Positions 45,101 through 56,702 are shown, counted from the stretch's first letter. The stretch is DNA of 64,000 bases from Pseudomonas sp. SORT22 (GCF_018417635.1 NZ_CP071007.1:4712501-4776500), one strand, 5' to 3'. Translations and numbers: made by a program. The notes: generated by a model from the sequence alone, not told the origin.

Positions 45101-46897
45101 ATGAACGAACAACAGATATTGCTGGCATTTGGCGGGATAGGTCTGGCAGCGCTGTGCTGCCAATGGCTGGCCTGGCGCCTGAAGCTGCCGGCGATCCTTT
45201 TCCTGCTGCTCAGCGGCATCCTCGCCGGCCCGTTGCTCGGCTGGCTCGACCCGCAGGAACTGTTCGGCCCATTGCTGATGCCGCTGGTGTCGCTGGCGGT
45301 GGCGCTGATCCTGTTCGAAGGCAGCCTGACCCTGCACCTGTCGCAATGGAAAGACATCGGCAGCGTGGTGCAGCGCATGGTCACCCTCGGCGCGCTGTCG
45401 ACCTGGCTGGTAATCACCCTGGCCACCCACTGGCTGCTGGGCTTCGACTGGCTGCTGGCAACCTTGTTCGGCACCCTGACCCTGGTGACCGGGCCGACGG
45501 TGATCGTGCCGATGCTGCGGGTGGTACGGCCCAAGGCAACGATCGCCAACATCCTGCGCTGGGAAGGCATCGTTATCGACCCGATCGGCGCGCTGCTGGC
45601 GGTGGTGGTCTACAGCTTCATCATCGCCAGCGCCGCCGGCGACGGCCTGAGCCACAGCCTGGTGACCTTTGCCGGGGTGATTGTCTGCGGCAGCGCGTTC
45701 GGCGTGGCCGGCGGCTGGCTGCTCGGCCAGGTGATGCGTCACCAATGGCTGCCGGAGTATTTGCACAACCTGGCGTCGCTGGCGGCGGTGCTGGGGATTT
45801 TCATTGGTGCCAACCAGGTGATGCATGAGTCGGGCCTGCTGGCGGTCACCCTCATGGGCATGTGGCTGGCCAACATGAAGGGCGTGGATGTCCGACAGAT
45901 TTTGCACTTCAAGGAGAACCTCAGCGTGCTGCTGATCTCCGGGCTGTTCATCCTCCTGGCCGCGCGCCTGGACCTCAATGCCCTGATCGGCCTGGGCCCG
46001 GCGGTGCTGGCCCTGCTGCTGATCATTCAGTTCGTGGCCCGGCCGCTTAACGTCGCGCTGTCGACCTTCGGCTCGCAATTGAACTGGCGCGAACGCGCCC
46101 TGCTGGCCTGGATCGCCCCGCGCGGCATCGTTGCCGCCGCGGTGTCGGCGATCTTTGCCATCCGCCTGGATGAAGCCGGGCATGAAGGCGCACTGCTGCT
46201 GGTGCCATTGACCTTCGCGGTGATCATCGGCACCGTGGTGCTGCAGAGCGCCACTTCGCGGCCCTTGGCACGCCTGCTCAAGGTTGCCGAACCTGCCCCC
46301 AGCGGTTTTTTGATCGTCGGCGCCAACCCGCCGGCCCGCGCTGTGGCCAAGGCTTTGCAACAGCTCGATTGCCGGGTGCTGCTGGCCGATTCCAGCTGGG
46401 AGAACATCCGCGCGGCACGCATGGATGGCTTGCCAACCTACTTCGGCCACCCCGCCTCGCAGCATGCCGATGCCCACCTGGACCTGGTAGGCCTGGGGCA
46501 TTTGCTCGGGTTGTCACCGGCAGGTGAGCTCAACACCCTGGCCTGCACGCGCTTTCGCCACGACTTTGGCCCGCAGCGGCTGTTTGTCCTGGCCAGTGGC
46601 CTTGAGGCCAAGCGCAGCGACAAGCACCGCGCCAGCGATGAGCACCGCGGGCAGACACTGGGAAGCCAGCCGCTGACCTACGGGCAGTTGGCCGGATTAC
46701 TGAACAATGGCGCCGAGCTGTACAGCACGCACCTGACCGAGGCATTCGGCTGGGCGGACTACCAGGCGCTGCATGGCGAGCGGGCCAACCCGTTGTTTGC
46801 CCGCGATGGCAGTGGCTGGGTGCATGTGTTCGGGCCCGACAGCCTGCTCAAGCCCGGGCCTGGGTGGACACTGGTGGCGTTGATTCAGCCGCAGTAG
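45101..46897 (+). CDS. Sodium/proton antiporter, CPA family with TrkA-N-like tail
   Basis: A 598-residue membrane exchanger: about 12 transmembrane segments up to residue 385 (typical CPA1/CPA2 helices such as GTLTLVTGPTVIVPML and the AWIAPRGIVAAAVS helix), then a soluble TrkA-N-like nucleotide-binding region (FLIVGANPPARAVAKALQQL) that may gate it, and a C-terminal segment of unknown fold. The stop codon TAG is part of the REP element that follows. Divergent from xerD. Confidence 0.9.
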   Translation: MNEQQILLAFGGIGLAALCCQWLAWRLKLPAILFLLLSGILAGPLLGWLDPQELFGPLLMPLVSLAVALILFEGSLTLHLSQWKDIGSVVQRMVTLGALSTWLVITLATHWLLGFDWLLATLFGTLTLVTGPTVIVPMLRVVRPKATIANILRWEGIVIDPIGALLAVVVYSFIIASAAGDGLSHSLVTFAGVIVCGSAFGVAGGWLLGQVMRHQWLPEYLHNLASLAAVLGIFIGANQVMHESGLLAVTLMGMWLANMKGVDVRQILHFKENLSVLLISGLFILLAARLDLNALIGLGPAVLALLLIIQFVARPLNVALSTFGSQLNWRERALLAWIAPRGIVAAAVSAIFAIRLDEAGHEGALLLVPLTFAVIIGTVVLQSATSRPLARLLKVAEPAPSGFLIVGANPPARAVAKALQQLDCRVLLADSSWENIRAARMDGLPTYFGHPASQHADAHLDLVGLGHLLGLSPAGELNTLACTRFRHDFGPQRLFVLASGLEAKRSDKHRASDEHRGQTLGSQPLTYGQLAGLLNNGAELYSTHLTEAFGWADYQALHGERANPLFARDGSGWVHVFGPDSLLKPGPGWTLVALIQPQ

Positions 46898-46964
46898 GAG
46901 CGGGCTTGCCCCGCGATAAGGCCGGTGAAGTCTACACATTATCGCGGGGCAAGCCCGCTCCTAC
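46894..46964. repeat. REP pair after the antiporter gene
   Basis: Perfect 25-base arms, starting GTAGGAGCGGGCTTGC and ending GCAAGCCCGCTCCTAC, flank a 21-base centre. The left arm starts within the antiporter stop codon and the right arm ends eight bases before the thioesterase stop on the other strand. As RNA it is a stable hairpin that can act as a shared 3' end. Confidence 0.92.
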
Positions 46965-46971
46965 AGGATGG

Positions 46972-47379
46972 TCAGAACCCGGGCAGCACCGGCACCGGGC
47001 GCTTGTCTTCATCGATGGCGACAAAGCTGAACAGGCCATGGATGGCCTTTTCGCGACTGTCGCAGCTCATGCTTTCGACAAACACTTCAACCTCGACCTT
47101 GAGGCTGGTGTTACCCACTGTCGCCACCCGCCCGACCAGCTCGACGATGGAGCCGGCGGCAATCGGGTGCTTGAAGTCGATACGGTCGGTCGACACCGTT
47201 ACCAGCGGCAAGCGGCAGAAACGCGTGGCAGCAATGAACGAGACTTCGTCCATCCAGGCCAGCGCGGTGCCGCCGAACAGGGTGTTGTGGTGGTTGGTGG
47301 TGGACGGGAATACCGCCTTGGTCACGCGGGTCACCGACAGTTCGGTGCGGCGCTCGATTTCCTGCTCTCTGGAGGTCAT
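46972..47379 (-). CDS. Acyl-CoA thioesterase, hotdog fold (YciA/acot-like)
   Basis: Hydrolyses acyl-CoA. About 135 residues with the hotdog signature TTNHHNTLFGGTALAWMDEVS, where the asparagine/aspartate region forms the active site, and the strand VTVSTDRIDFKHPI. The start is uncertain: ATG at 47379 chosen, with TTG (47400) and GTG alternatives upstream. Single gene between a REP and the rplS-side terminator. Confidence 0.9.
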   Translation of the reverse strand: MTSREQEIERRTELSVTRVTKAVFPSTTNHHNTLFGGTALAWMDEVSFIAATRFCRLPLVTVSTDRIDFKHPIAAGSIVELVGRVATVGNTSLKVEVEVFVESMSCDSREKAIHGLFSFVAIDEDKRPVPVLPGF

Positions 47380-47412
47380 GGGCTTCACATTGGACGACAA
47401 ATTTCAGACAAC

Positions 47413-47440
47413 AAAAAAGCAGCCCGAAGGCTGCTTTTTT
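47413..47440. terminator. Bidirectional terminator after rplS
   Basis: AAAAAAGCAGCC and GGCTGCTTTTTT form a 12-bp perfect stem with loop CGAA; the T-run on each strand makes it bidirectional. It ends the rpsP-rimM-trmD-rplS message 35 bases past rplS. Confidence 0.95.
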
Positions 47441-47474
47441 CGCATGGTGGCCGTAGCCACCGGTCAAGCTGTCC

Positions 47475-47825
47475 TCAGGACAGTTTTTCCTTGATGCGAG
47501 CGGCTTTACCGGACAGGTCGCGCAGGTAGTACAGCTTGGCTTTACGCACGTCACCACGACGTTTCACGGCCAGGCTGTCGATTTGCGGGCTGTAGGTCTG
47601 GAAAGTACGCTCAACGCCAACACCGTTGGAGATCTTGCGAACAGTGAAAGCACTGTTCACACCACGGTTACGCTTGGCGATGACAACGCCTTCGAAAGCC
47701 TGCAGACGCGAACGATCGCCTTCCTTCACTTTCACCTGAACGACGATGGTGTCGCCCGGGGCAAAGGTCGGGATCTCTTTGGTCATCTGCTCTGCTTCGA
47801 GTGCAAGAATGATTTTGTTGGTCAT
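47475..47825 (-). CDS. rplS: 50S ribosomal protein L19
   Basis: Ribosomal protein at the 30S-50S interface. The 116-residue sequence is typical ([35 protein letters not shown]). Last gene of the operon rpsP-rimM-trmD-rplS, 43 bases after trmD. Confidence 0.98.
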   Translation of the reverse strand: MTNKIILALEAEQMTKEIPTFAPGDTIVVQVKVKEGDRSRLQAFEGVVIAKRNRGVNSAFTVRKISNGVGVERTFQTYSPQIDSLAVKRRGDVRKAKLYYLRDLSGKAARIKEKLS

Positions 47826-47868
47826 GCTGTGCTCCTAAGGTAAATCAGCTGGATTTACCATCGATACG

Positions 47869-48621
47869 TTAACTATCGTCCCGCTCACGGAGGTATTCCG
47901 CCAGCAGCTTCTTCTCTTCTCCAGAAAGTGAGCGACTTTCCAGAAGATCGACGCGTCGTTCATAGGTCCGCCCAAGGGACTGCTGTAAACGCCATCGCCG
48001 GATGTGTGCATGGTTGCCACTAAGCAACACGTCGGGAACACGCTGATCCGCATACACCTCAGGTCGGGTGTAGTGCGGGCAATCAAGCAGACCATCGGTG
48101 AAGGAATCTTCCTGCGCCGAGTCCGCATGCCCTAAAGCTCCAGGCAGCAGTCGTGTAACCGCATCGATCAGGACCATCGCCGGCAGCTCGCCGCCAGACA
48201 GGACATAGTCTCCAATCGACCACTCTTCATCGACATGAGCTTCAATAAAGCGCTCGTCGATGCCTTCATATCGACCGGCTATCAGAATCAACGATTCGTG
48301 CTTCGCCAGGTCTTTGACCGCCGACTGAGTCAGCTTGCGGCCTTGTGGGCTCAGGTAAATCACCTTTGCCGCCTCTCCGGTTGCCTGCCTGGCATTCACC
48401 AGGGCGTCTTCCAGAGGCTTGATCTTCATCACCATGCCCGGACCACCGCCAAACGGCCGATCATCTACCGTATGGTGACGATCTGTGGTGTAGTCCCGCG
48501 GGTTCCAGCAGGTCAGTTGCAACAACCCCTGTTTCACCGCACGGCTGGTAATGCCGTACTCACTGATGGCCGAGAACATCTCGGGGAACAGCGTGATGAC
48601 GTCTACGCGCAGGCTGGCCAT
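47869..48621 (-). CDS. trmD: tRNA (guanine-N1)-methyltransferase TrmD
   Basis: Methylates G37 in tRNAs with SAM. A 250-residue SPOUT knot enzyme: [12 protein letters not shown] start, GGGPGMVMK, the knot region [20 protein letters not shown]. Starts three bases after the rimM stop. Confidence 0.98.
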   Translation of the reverse strand: MASLRVDVITLFPEMFSAISEYGITSRAVKQGLLQLTCWNPRDYTTDRHHTVDDRPFGGGPGMVMKIKPLEDALVNARQATGEAAKVIYLSPQGRKLTQSAVKDLAKHESLILIAGRYEGIDERFIEAHVDEEWSIGDYVLSGGELPAMVLIDAVTRLLPGALGHADSAQEDSFTDGLLDCPHYTRPEVYADQRVPDVLLSGNHAHIRRWRLQQSLGRTYERRVDLLESRSLSGEEKKLLAEYLRERDDS

Positions 48622-48624
48622 TGC

Positions 48625-49161
48625 TTAGAAGTCCGCGTCCCATTCGACCCTCATTTCGCCTGCAACCAGGTCGATCTTCAACACGCATTGCTCGGTATAG
48701 GGCAACAGGCGTTCTCGATCATCCAGGCTGCCCGCGCAGGGCTTGACCACCATTACATCGTTCGCGCCGGTCTCCAACAGGTGATCAATCGTGCCGAACA
48801 GCTGTTCGTCCTGATTGATGACTTTCAGACCCACCAACTGGTACCAGTAGTACTCGTCGGCAGACAGGTTGGGCAAAAGGCTACGCGAGATACAAATCTC
48901 ATAACCGCTCAGAAGACGGGCTTCATCACGATCGTCGAGGCCTTTGAGCTTGGCGACCAGGTCCTTTTGAGTGGAACGGCCACTGACCAGCTCGACCTGT
49001 TTTACCTTCCCTTCGTGCCGAAGCGTCCAGTTACGGTAATCCAACAGGTTTTCAATCGGATCGGTAAAGGAAAAGACCTTTACCTCGCCGCGAACGCCGT
49101 GAACCGAAAAAATCTTGCCAACGACGATCAGGTCATCAGCTTTTTCTGGCGTCGCGCTCAT
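48625..49161 (-). CDS. rimM: Ribosome maturation factor RimM
   Basis: Helps 30S head assembly by binding S19. The 178-residue protein has the RimM beta-barrel start (VVGKIFSVHGVRGEVKVFSFTDP) and a PRC-barrel C-terminal domain (about 100-175). Lies five bases after rpsP in the ribosomal operon. Confidence 0.97.
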   Translation of the reverse strand: MSATPEKADDLIVVGKIFSVHGVRGEVKVFSFTDPIENLLDYRNWTLRHEGKVKQVELVSGRSTQKDLVAKLKGLDDRDEARLLSGYEICISRSLLPNLSADEYYWYQLVGLKVINQDEQLFGTIDHLLETGANDVMVVKPCAGSLDDRERLLPYTEQCVLKIDLVAGEMRVEWDADF

Positions 49162-49166
49162 ACTAT

Positions 49167-49418
49167 TCAGGCAGCAGCCTTAGCAGCATCTTTCAGCAGT
49201 TTTGCAACGCGCTCGGATGGCTGTGCGCCAACGCTCAGCCAGTGAGCAACGCGGTCTTGTTTAACGGACAGGCGAACTTCCTGGCCACGAGCGATAGGGT
49301 TGAAGAAACCAACCTGCTCGATGTGCGAACCGGTAACCGGGTTACGCGAGTCGGTCACGGTCAGGGTGTAGAATGGGCGCTTTTTAGAGCCACCACGGGC
49401 AAGACGGATGGTTAGCAT
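49167..49418 (-). CDS. rpsP: 30S ribosomal protein S16
   Basis: An 83-residue ribosomal protein with the standard start [19 protein letters not shown]; the ATG at 49418 gives the conserved N-terminus. First gene of the rpsP-rimM-trmD-rplS operon; its promoter should lie in 49419-49656. Confidence 0.98.
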   Translation of the reverse strand: MLTIRLARGGSKKRPFYTLTVTDSRNPVTGSHIEQVGFFNPIARGQEVRLSVKQDRVAHWLSVGAQPSERVAKLLKDAAKAAA

Positions 49419-49656
49419 TGAACATCGTTCCTGTAGTCGGTGCTGCAAATCATAATGCACAGCGGGCACACGGGTGCCCGAAAGGCCGCATATTCTCAAG
49501 GAATACACGGACTTTTGCAAATGCCTTTTTACGCCAGGTAAAAAGGACAGCCTGCAGATCTGCGCTTCGTACAGCCTCTATATAAAGGCTGCGTTGTTCC
49601 CGCCGGGGCGGGAGTCCGATCGTCGGCCCGTTTCCAGGCCGCCGATGCGAATAGGG
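49419..49656. other. Gap between ffh and rpsP with promoter region and hairpins
   Basis: No gene. On the minus strand this is the ffh 3' end and the rpsP leader. It holds CAGCCT...AGGCTG (49572-49591, 6-bp stem) and a GC-rich CCCGC/GCGGG hairpin (49599-49612), neither with a T-run. A TATGAT sequence about 40 bases upstream of rpsP could be a -10 box, but no matching -35 is evident. Confidence 0.4.
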
Positions 49657-51033
49657 TTACAGTTTGGGCATGCCGCCGCCGGGCATCATGCCACCCAGGC
49701 CGCGCATCATCTTGGCCATGCCGCCTTTGGCAGAAAACTTCTTCATCATCTTCTGCATCTGCTTGTGCTGCTTGATCAGACGGCCGATGTCCTGCACCTG
49801 GGTGCCGGAACCAAGGGCGATACGGCGTTTGCGCGAACCGCTGATCAGCTCAGGGTCGCGGCGCTCGGCCGGGGTCATCGAGTTGATGATCGCTTCCATC
49901 TGCTTGAACTGCTTCTCGGCGGCGCCCTGGGCGCTGCCCATCTGGGCCAGGTTGACGCCGCCGATGCTCGGCAGCTTGTCCATCAGGCCGCCCAGGCCAC
50001 CCATGTTCTTCATTTGTTGCAGCTGGTCGCGGAAGTCTTCGAGGTCGAAGCCCTTGCCCTTCTTCAGCTTCTTGGCCAGTTTGTCGGCCTTGTCCTTGTC
50101 GAGGGTCTGTTCGGCCTGCTCGATCAGGCTGAGCACGTCGCCCATGCCCAGGATGCGCGAAGCGATACGGTCGGGGTGGAACGGCTCGAGCGCGTCGCTC
50201 TTCTCGCCCATACCGATGAACTTGATCGGCTTGCCGGTAATGGCGCGCACCGACAGCGCGGCACCGCCACGGGCGTCACCGTCGACCTTGGTGAGGATCA
50301 CCCCGGTCAGCGGCAGCGCATCGCCGAACGCCTTGGCCGTATTGGCGGCGTCCTGGCCGGTCATGGCGTCGACCACGAACAGCGTCTCGATCGGCTTGAC
50401 CGCAGCGTGCAGATCCTTGATCTCGGTCATCATTTCGGCGTCGATGTGCAGACGGCCGGCGGTGTCGACGATGACCACGTCGATGAACTTGAGCTTGGCT
50501 TCGCGGATCGCCGCCTCAGCGATGGCCACCGGCTTCTGGCTGATATCCGACGGGAAGAAGGTCACGCCGATGTCGCCCGCCAGGGTTTCCAGCTGCTTGA
50601 TCGCCGCCGGACGGTAGACGTCGGCCGAGACCACCATCACGGTCTTTTTCTTGCGCTCTTTGAGGAAGCGCGCCAGCTTGCCGGCGGTGGTAGTCTTGCC
50701 CGCGCCCTGCAGACCGGCCATCAGCACTACCGCAGGCGGTGCGGCGTTGAGCGCCAGGTCTTCGTTGGCGGCGCCCATCAGGCCTTCAAGCTCGGCCTGG
50801 ACGATCTTCACGAACGCCTGGCCCGGGGTCAGGCTGCGCGACACCTCGGTGCCGACCGCACGCTCCTTGACCTTGTTGACGAAATCCTTGACCACCGGCA
50901 GGGCGACGTCAGCCTCGAGCAACGCCATGCGCACTTCACGCAGGGTGTCTTTGATGTTGTCTTCGGTCAGCTTGGCCTTGCCGGTGACATGGCGCAGCGT
51001 CTGTGACAGACGGTCGGTCAGGTTTTCAAACAT
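49657..51033 (-). CDS. ffh: Signal recognition particle protein Ffh
   Basis: Binds signal sequences with 4.5S RNA and delivers ribosomes to FtsY. The 458-residue GTPase has an N domain, G domain with GLQGAGKTTTAGKLA, DTAGRLHID and TKVDGDARGG, and the methionine-rich M domain ending GGMMPGGGMPKL. Transcribed toward the rpsP operon; divergent from ypjD across 196 bases. Confidence 0.98.
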   Translation of the reverse strand: MFENLTDRLSQTLRHVTGKAKLTEDNIKDTLREVRMALLEADVALPVVKDFVNKVKERAVGTEVSRSLTPGQAFVKIVQAELEGLMGAANEDLALNAAPPAVVLMAGLQGAGKTTTAGKLARFLKERKKKTVMVVSADVYRPAAIKQLETLAGDIGVTFFPSDISQKPVAIAEAAIREAKLKFIDVVIVDTAGRLHIDAEMMTEIKDLHAAVKPIETLFVVDAMTGQDAANTAKAFGDALPLTGVILTKVDGDARGGAALSVRAITGKPIKFIGMGEKSDALEPFHPDRIASRILGMGDVLSLIEQAEQTLDKDKADKLAKKLKKGKGFDLEDFRDQLQQMKNMGGLGGLMDKLPSIGGVNLAQMGSAQGAAEKQFKQMEAIINSMTPAERRDPELISGSRKRRIALGSGTQVQDIGRLIKQHKQMQKMMKKFSAKGGMAKMMRGLGGMMPGGGMPKL

Positions 51034-51229
51034 GGTGATCCTTTCGGGCTCTGTAGAACCGAGGTTTATCAGCTGCCTCTGGCGTATTCGGCCGGCCTTG
51101 GGCAGGGGCAGGCCGGCGATTATAACGAAGACTTGGCCCAGCGCACACCATGCCGTCGGCTGGCAGTCTTCCTAGGCGGGCGCGATCTATGCCAAACTCA
51201 GTCCCTTTCGGGCTTGCCTAACAGGACTT

Positions 51230-52042
51230 ATGCTCCCCTTGTCACCCAGCTTGCTACCCAATCTCATCGCCGCCTGCCTGTATGCCGCCGCGACCTTCTA
51301 TCAAGGCTCACGCCTGGCCCAGGGCACCAAGGCCGACAAACGCCTGCTCGGCCTGCTTGGCGCGCTGGCGGTCATTGCCCAGGGCACTGCGCTGTTCTGG
51401 CAACTGCTCACGCCCCTGGGCCTGAGCCTGGACTTCTTTAGCGCCGCCAGCCTGATCGCCACCGCGGTGATCGCCCTGACCCTGCTGGCCTGCCTGCGCA
51501 TACCGGTGGAGAACCTGCTGCTGTTGCTGTTCCCGCTGGGCATGGCCACGGCGCTGATCGCCCAGTTCGCGCCGTCGGGCACGGTGCCGCTGATCAACGA
51601 AGAGCCGGGCATCCTCGCGCATATCCTGCTGTCGATCCTGGCCTATGGCATGTTCACCATCGCCGTGGTGCAGTCCCTGCTGCTGCTGTTGCAGGATCAC
51701 CAGCTCAAGCACAAGCACCCCTCCGGGCTGATCAAGAACTTCCCGCCGCTGCAAACCATGGAAAGCCTGCTGTTCGGCTTCCTCTGGGCCGGCTGGGGCC
51801 TGCTGTCGCTGTCACTGCTGTCCGGCTGGCTGTTCCTCGACAACCTGTTCGCCCAGCACCTGGTGCATAAAACCCTGCTGGCGTGCCTGGCCTGGATCGT
51901 CTTCAGCGTATTGCTGTGGGGCCGCACCCGCCTCGGCTGGCGCGGGCACAAGGCGATCCGCTGGACCCTGGCCGGCTTCTGCCTGCTGATGCTGGCCTAT
52001 TTCGGCAGCAAGCTGGTACGCGAATTCATCCTGCATATCTGA
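51230..52042 (+). CDS. ypjD: CcsA-like inner-membrane protein YpjD
   Basis: A 270-residue polytopic membrane protein (about eight helices) of the cytochrome c assembly CcsA/HemX family, with the WAGWGLLSLSLLSGW stretch where CcsA has its tryptophan-rich region. The ffh-ypjD-corC-type order is common to gammaproteobacteria. Role in haem or cytochrome handling is inferred from the family only. Confidence 0.9.
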   Translation: MLPLSPSLLPNLIAACLYAAATFYQGSRLAQGTKADKRLLGLLGALAVIAQGTALFWQLLTPLGLSLDFFSAASLIATAVIALTLLACLRIPVENLLLLLFPLGMATALIAQFAPSGTVPLINEEPGILAHILLSILAYGMFTIAVVQSLLLLLQDHQLKHKHPSGLIKNFPPLQTMESLLFGFLWAGWGLLSLSLLSGWLFLDNLFAQHLVHKTLLACLAWIVFSVLLWGRTRLGWRGHKAIRWTLAGFCLLMLAYFGSKLVREFILHI

Positions 52043-52055
52043 CGGGCACAGGTAA

Positions 52056-53270
<1,215 letters not shown>

Positions 53271-53537
53271 CTATACTGGCCACACGCTTACCCAGCCCCA
53301 GCCGTCTCGCCCGCTACCCGCACCGGCGTCACACGGCCAGTCAGCCTGACTGAACATTGCGCGCACCAGCGGTACTGGCTCACACCCCGAGCCTTGCCCG
53401 CGCCCGCCCCCATCCCCAACGGGCGTATGTTTCGTCACGCGACCATAACAATTCGCTTCGGCGCACGCCCGTGCCTGCCTGTTCGTACCCGGCCGGCGGC
53501 GATGCCCATGGAGCTCTCGACTGACAGGGATAATCGC

Positions 53538-54842
53538 ATGACCACCAGCAGCACCTACCCCGAAACCGCCCAGGCCAGCCCCGGCAACTCGCCGGCACGG
53601 GTTGCCACCGCCAGCTTCATCGGCACCGCCATCGAGTTCTACGACTTCTACGTGTACGCCACTGCGGCGGCGCTGGTGATCGGCCCGGTGTTCTTCCCGC
53701 AGACCTCCGGCACCGCGCAGATGCTCTCGGCGTTCCTTACTTTCGGCATCGCCTTCCTGGCCCGGCCCCTGGGTTCGGCGCTGTTCGGTCACTTTGGCGA
53801 CCGTATCGGCCGTAAATCGACCCTGGTCGCATCCTTGCTGCTGATGGGTGTGTGTACCACCTTGATTGGCGTGCTGCCTGGCTACGACAGCATTGGCGCC
53901 TGGGCGCCGATCCTGCTTTGCGTGTTGCGCTTCGGCCAGGGGCTTGGACTTGGCGGTGAATGGGGCGGCGCGGCGTTGCTGGCCACCGAGAACGCGCCCA
54001 GGGGCAAGCGCGCCTGGTTCGGCATGTTCCCGCAGCTAGGCCCTTCGATCGGTTTTCTGGCGGCCAACGGCCTGTTCCTGACCCTGGCCATGCTGCTGAC
54101 CGATGAGCAATTCCGCAGTTGGGGCTGGCGCATTCCGTTCCTGCTCAGCGCCGTACTGGTGATGGTCGGCCTGTATGTGCGCCTGAAGCTCGAAGAAACC
54201 CCGGTCTTCGCCAAGGCCGTGGCTCGCCACGAGCGGGTGAAGATGCCGGTGGTCGAGCTCTTCGCCCAGTACTGGGCCCCCACCCTGCTGGGCGCGGCGG
54301 CCATGGTGGTGTGCTATGCGCTGTTTTACATCTCGACGGTGTTCTCGCTCAGCTATGGCGTCTCGACCTTGGGTTACAGTCGCGAGACCTTCCTCGGCCT
54401 GCTGTGCTTCGCGGTGCTGTTCATGGCCCTGGCCACGCCACTGTCGGCCTGGCTCAGCGACCGTTACGGGCGCAAGCCGGTGCTGATTGTCGGCGCTGTG
54501 CTGGCCATTGCCTCGGGCTTTACCATGGAGCCGCTGCTGACCTCGGGTTCGACCACGGGGGTGGCATTGTTCCTGGCCATCGAGCTGTTTTTGATGGGCG
54601 TGACCTTTGCGCCGATGGGCGCCTTGCTGCCTGAGCTGTTCCCCACTCACGTGCGTTACACCGGGGCGTCGGCAGCCTACAACCTGGGCGGGATCGTCGG
54701 CGCCTCGGCGGCACCGTTCTTTGCCCAGAAGCTGGTGGTCATGGGCGGTTTGAGCTGGGTCGGCGGCTATGTCTCGGCGGCAGCTGTGCTGAGCCTGATT
54801 GCGGTGTTGTGCCTGAAAGAGACGCGCCACTCGGAGCTGTAA
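53538..54842 (+). CDS. MFS transporter, metabolite:H+ symporter (MHS) family
   Basis: A 434-residue, 12-helix transporter. The start TASFIGTAIEFYDFYVYATAAALV is the MHS family hallmark (ShiA, ProP, KgtP relatives); the A-motif FGHFGDRIGRKSTL and its repeat LSDRYGRKP are present. Substrate, probably a carboxylate or osmolyte, cannot be told from sequence. The ATG at 53538 follows CAGGGA. The 267-base gap upstream shows no gene and only weak promoter-like sequence. Confidence 0.92.
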   Translation: MTTSSTYPETAQASPGNSPARVATASFIGTAIEFYDFYVYATAAALVIGPVFFPQTSGTAQMLSAFLTFGIAFLARPLGSALFGHFGDRIGRKSTLVASLLLMGVCTTLIGVLPGYDSIGAWAPILLCVLRFGQGLGLGGEWGGAALLATENAPRGKRAWFGMFPQLGPSIGFLAANGLFLTLAMLLTDEQFRSWGWRIPFLLSAVLVMVGLYVRLKLEETPVFAKAVARHERVKMPVVELFAQYWAPTLLGAAAMVVCYALFYISTVFSLSYGVSTLGYSRETFLGLLCFAVLFMALATPLSAWLSDRYGRKPVLIVGAVLAIASGFTMEPLLTSGSTTGVALFLAIELFLMGVTFAPMGALLPELFPTHVRYTGASAAYNLGGIVGASAAPFFAQKLVVMGGLSWVGGYVSAAAVLSLIAVLCLKETRHSEL

Positions 54843-54847
54843 AATCA

Positions 54848-54899
54848 TCGCGGGGCAAGCCCGCTCCTACCGGTGTAGGAGCGGGCTTGCCCCGCGATT
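54848..54899. repeat. REP pair between MFS and purT genes
   Basis: Perfect 24-base arms (ATCGCGGGGCAAGCCC... and its complement) with a 4-base CGGT loop, same family as at 46894. It lies between the convergent MFS and purT stops, five bases from the former and two from the latter, and probably serves as a shared transcript end. Confidence 0.93.
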
Positions 54900-54901
54900 G
54901 C

Positions 54902-56083
54902 TTAGAACTCTACCTTGACCGCCTGCGAAGCACGGGTGGCCTTGGCCCGGGCGGCTTCGATCGACTCGTCGCGAGCCAGGCATACGCCCATACGCCGCTG
55001 GCCGTTGACCTCAGGCTTGCCGAACAGGCGAATGGCGGTATCCGGCTCGCTCAGGGCAGCGCCGAGGTTGGCGAAGGCGGTCTGCTGCGACTGGCCTTCC
55101 ACCAGGATCACCGCCGACGCCGACGGGCCGAACTGACGGATCAGCGGGATCGGCAAGCCCAGGATCGCCCGCGCATGCAGGGCGAACTGCGACAGGTCCT
55201 GGGAGATCAGGGTCACCAGGCCGGTGTCATGCGGACGTGGCGAGACTTCGCTGAACCACACCTGGTCGCCTTTGACGAACAGCTCGACACCGAACAGGCC
55301 GCGGCCGCCCAGCGCCTCGGTCACCGCTTTGGCCACCCGCTCGGATTCAGCCAGGGCCACCGGGCTCATCGCCTGCGGCTGCCAGGACTCCTGGTAATCG
55401 CCCTTCTCCTGACGGTGGCCGACCGGCGCGCAGAAGGTGGTGCCGCCGACATGACGAACGGTCAGCAGGGTGATTTCGTAGTCGAAATCAATAAAGCCTT
55501 CGATGATCACCCGGCCCTTGCCGGCACGCCCGCCTTCCTGGGCATAGTCCCAGGCCTTTTGCACGTCGTCAGTGCCGCGCAGCAGGCTCTGGCCCTTGCC
55601 CGACGAGCTCATCACCGGCTTGACCACGCACGGGAAGCCGAGGTCGTCGACGGCCTTGGCGTATTCCTCGAAGGTGTCGGCGAAATGGTACGGCGAGGTC
55701 GGCAGGTCGAGCTCTTCGGCGGCCAGGCGACGGATGCCTTCGCGGTTCATGGTCAATTGCGCGGCGCGGGCGGTCGGCACCACGGTGAAACCTTCGTTTT
55801 CCAGCTCGACCAGGGTCGCGGTGGCAATGGCTTCGATTTCCGGGACGATGTAGTGCGGCTTCTCGGCCTCGATCACTGCCCGCAGGGCGGCGCCGTCGAG
55901 CATGTTGATCACGTGGCTGCGATGGGCCACCTGCATGGCCGGGGCATTGGCGTAACGGTCCACGGCAATCACTTCAACACCCAGGCGTTGCAGCTCGATC
56001 ACCACTTCCTTGCCCAGCTCGCCGCAGCCACAGAGCAGTACGCGGGTCGCGGTCGGCGACAATGGGGTTCCGATACGGGTCAT
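54902..56083 (-). CDS. purT: Formate-dependent phosphoribosylglycinamide formyltransferase PurT
   Basis: Purine biosynthesis step 3 using formate and ATP. The 393-residue ATP-grasp enzyme shows [17 protein letters not shown] at the start, the ATP-binding [15 protein letters not shown] and the metal-binding [17 protein letters not shown]. Length normal. Single-gene unit ending in a REP pair. Confidence 0.97.
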   Translation of the reverse strand: MTRIGTPLSPTATRVLLCGCGELGKEVVIELQRLGVEVIAVDRYANAPAMQVAHRSHVINMLDGAALRAVIEAEKPHYIVPEIEAIATATLVELENEGFTVVPTARAAQLTMNREGIRRLAAEELDLPTSPYHFADTFEEYAKAVDDLGFPCVVKPVMSSSGKGQSLLRGTDDVQKAWDYAQEGGRAGKGRVIIEGFIDFDYEITLLTVRHVGGTTFCAPVGHRQEKGDYQESWQPQAMSPVALAESERVAKAVTEALGGRGLFGVELFVKGDQVWFSEVSPRPHDTGLVTLISQDLSQFALHARAILGLPIPLIRQFGPSASAVILVEGQSQQTAFANLGAALSEPDTAIRLFGKPEVNGQRRMGVCLARDESIEAARAKATRASQAVKVEF

Positions 56084-56171
56084 TTCAGGTCCTCAGAGGG
56101 AAGAACATCCTGGGCCGCCCCGTACTCGGTGCAACCCGGTGAAAAGGAGCGCCATTTTACATGAACCGTGC

Positions 56172-56639
56172 TCAGCCGGTGACCACCCGCTTGCGCGCGC
56201 GCCAGGCCATGGCCAGCCAGACCACGGTGACCCCGGCGAATTTCGAGGCCATGGCGGTGCCGACCACGGCCGGGGTCAGGGCGCCGATCATGCCGAAGAA
56301 GATAAAGGTGTCGATCGGAATGCTCAGCGCCGAACTCAGCCACAGGCGATCGTGCAGCGGCCGCTTGGTGATGGTGAACACCAGCCAGTCGATCAGCTCG
56401 GACACCGCGAAGGCAGTGGCGCTGGCCAGGGCGATGGCCGGCTCCGAGGTGATGTAGGACAGCACCAGGGCCGCCAGCATGGCCAGCAGCGCGCCGTGGC
56501 CGAAGCGGGTCTGGACCATGTCGCGCAGGATGAACACCAGCCCGCCCCAGGCGGACCAGATGACGTCCAGGTGCGGGGCACTGGAGAAGGCGTAGTTGAT
56601 CAGCACTACGCTGCTGATATAGGCAATCAGAAAGAACAT
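56172..56639 (-). CDS. VUT family membrane protein (queuosine-precursor transporter-like)
   Basis: A 155-residue inner-membrane protein with about five hydrophobic segments, showing ATAFAVSELIDWLVFTITKR and LSIPIDTFIFFGMIG, the signature of the YhhQ/VUT group that moves preQ0/preQ1. It is shorter than YhhQ (about 220), as in other Pseudomonas short members, so the substrate assignment is tentative. No riboswitch is apparent upstream. Confidence 0.75.
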   Translation of the reverse strand: MFFLIAYISSVVLINYAFSSAPHLDVIWSAWGGLVFILRDMVQTRFGHGALLAMLAALVLSYITSEPAIALASATAFAVSELIDWLVFTITKRPLHDRLWLSSALSIPIDTFIFFGMIGALTPAVVGTAMASKFAGVTVVWLAMAWRARKRVVTG

Positions 56640-56702
56640 GGGATCGACCGCTGGGTAAGCGCTACAGGGTACTGCAGCGCTTGCCGGCGGCCAAGCGGCG
56701 GA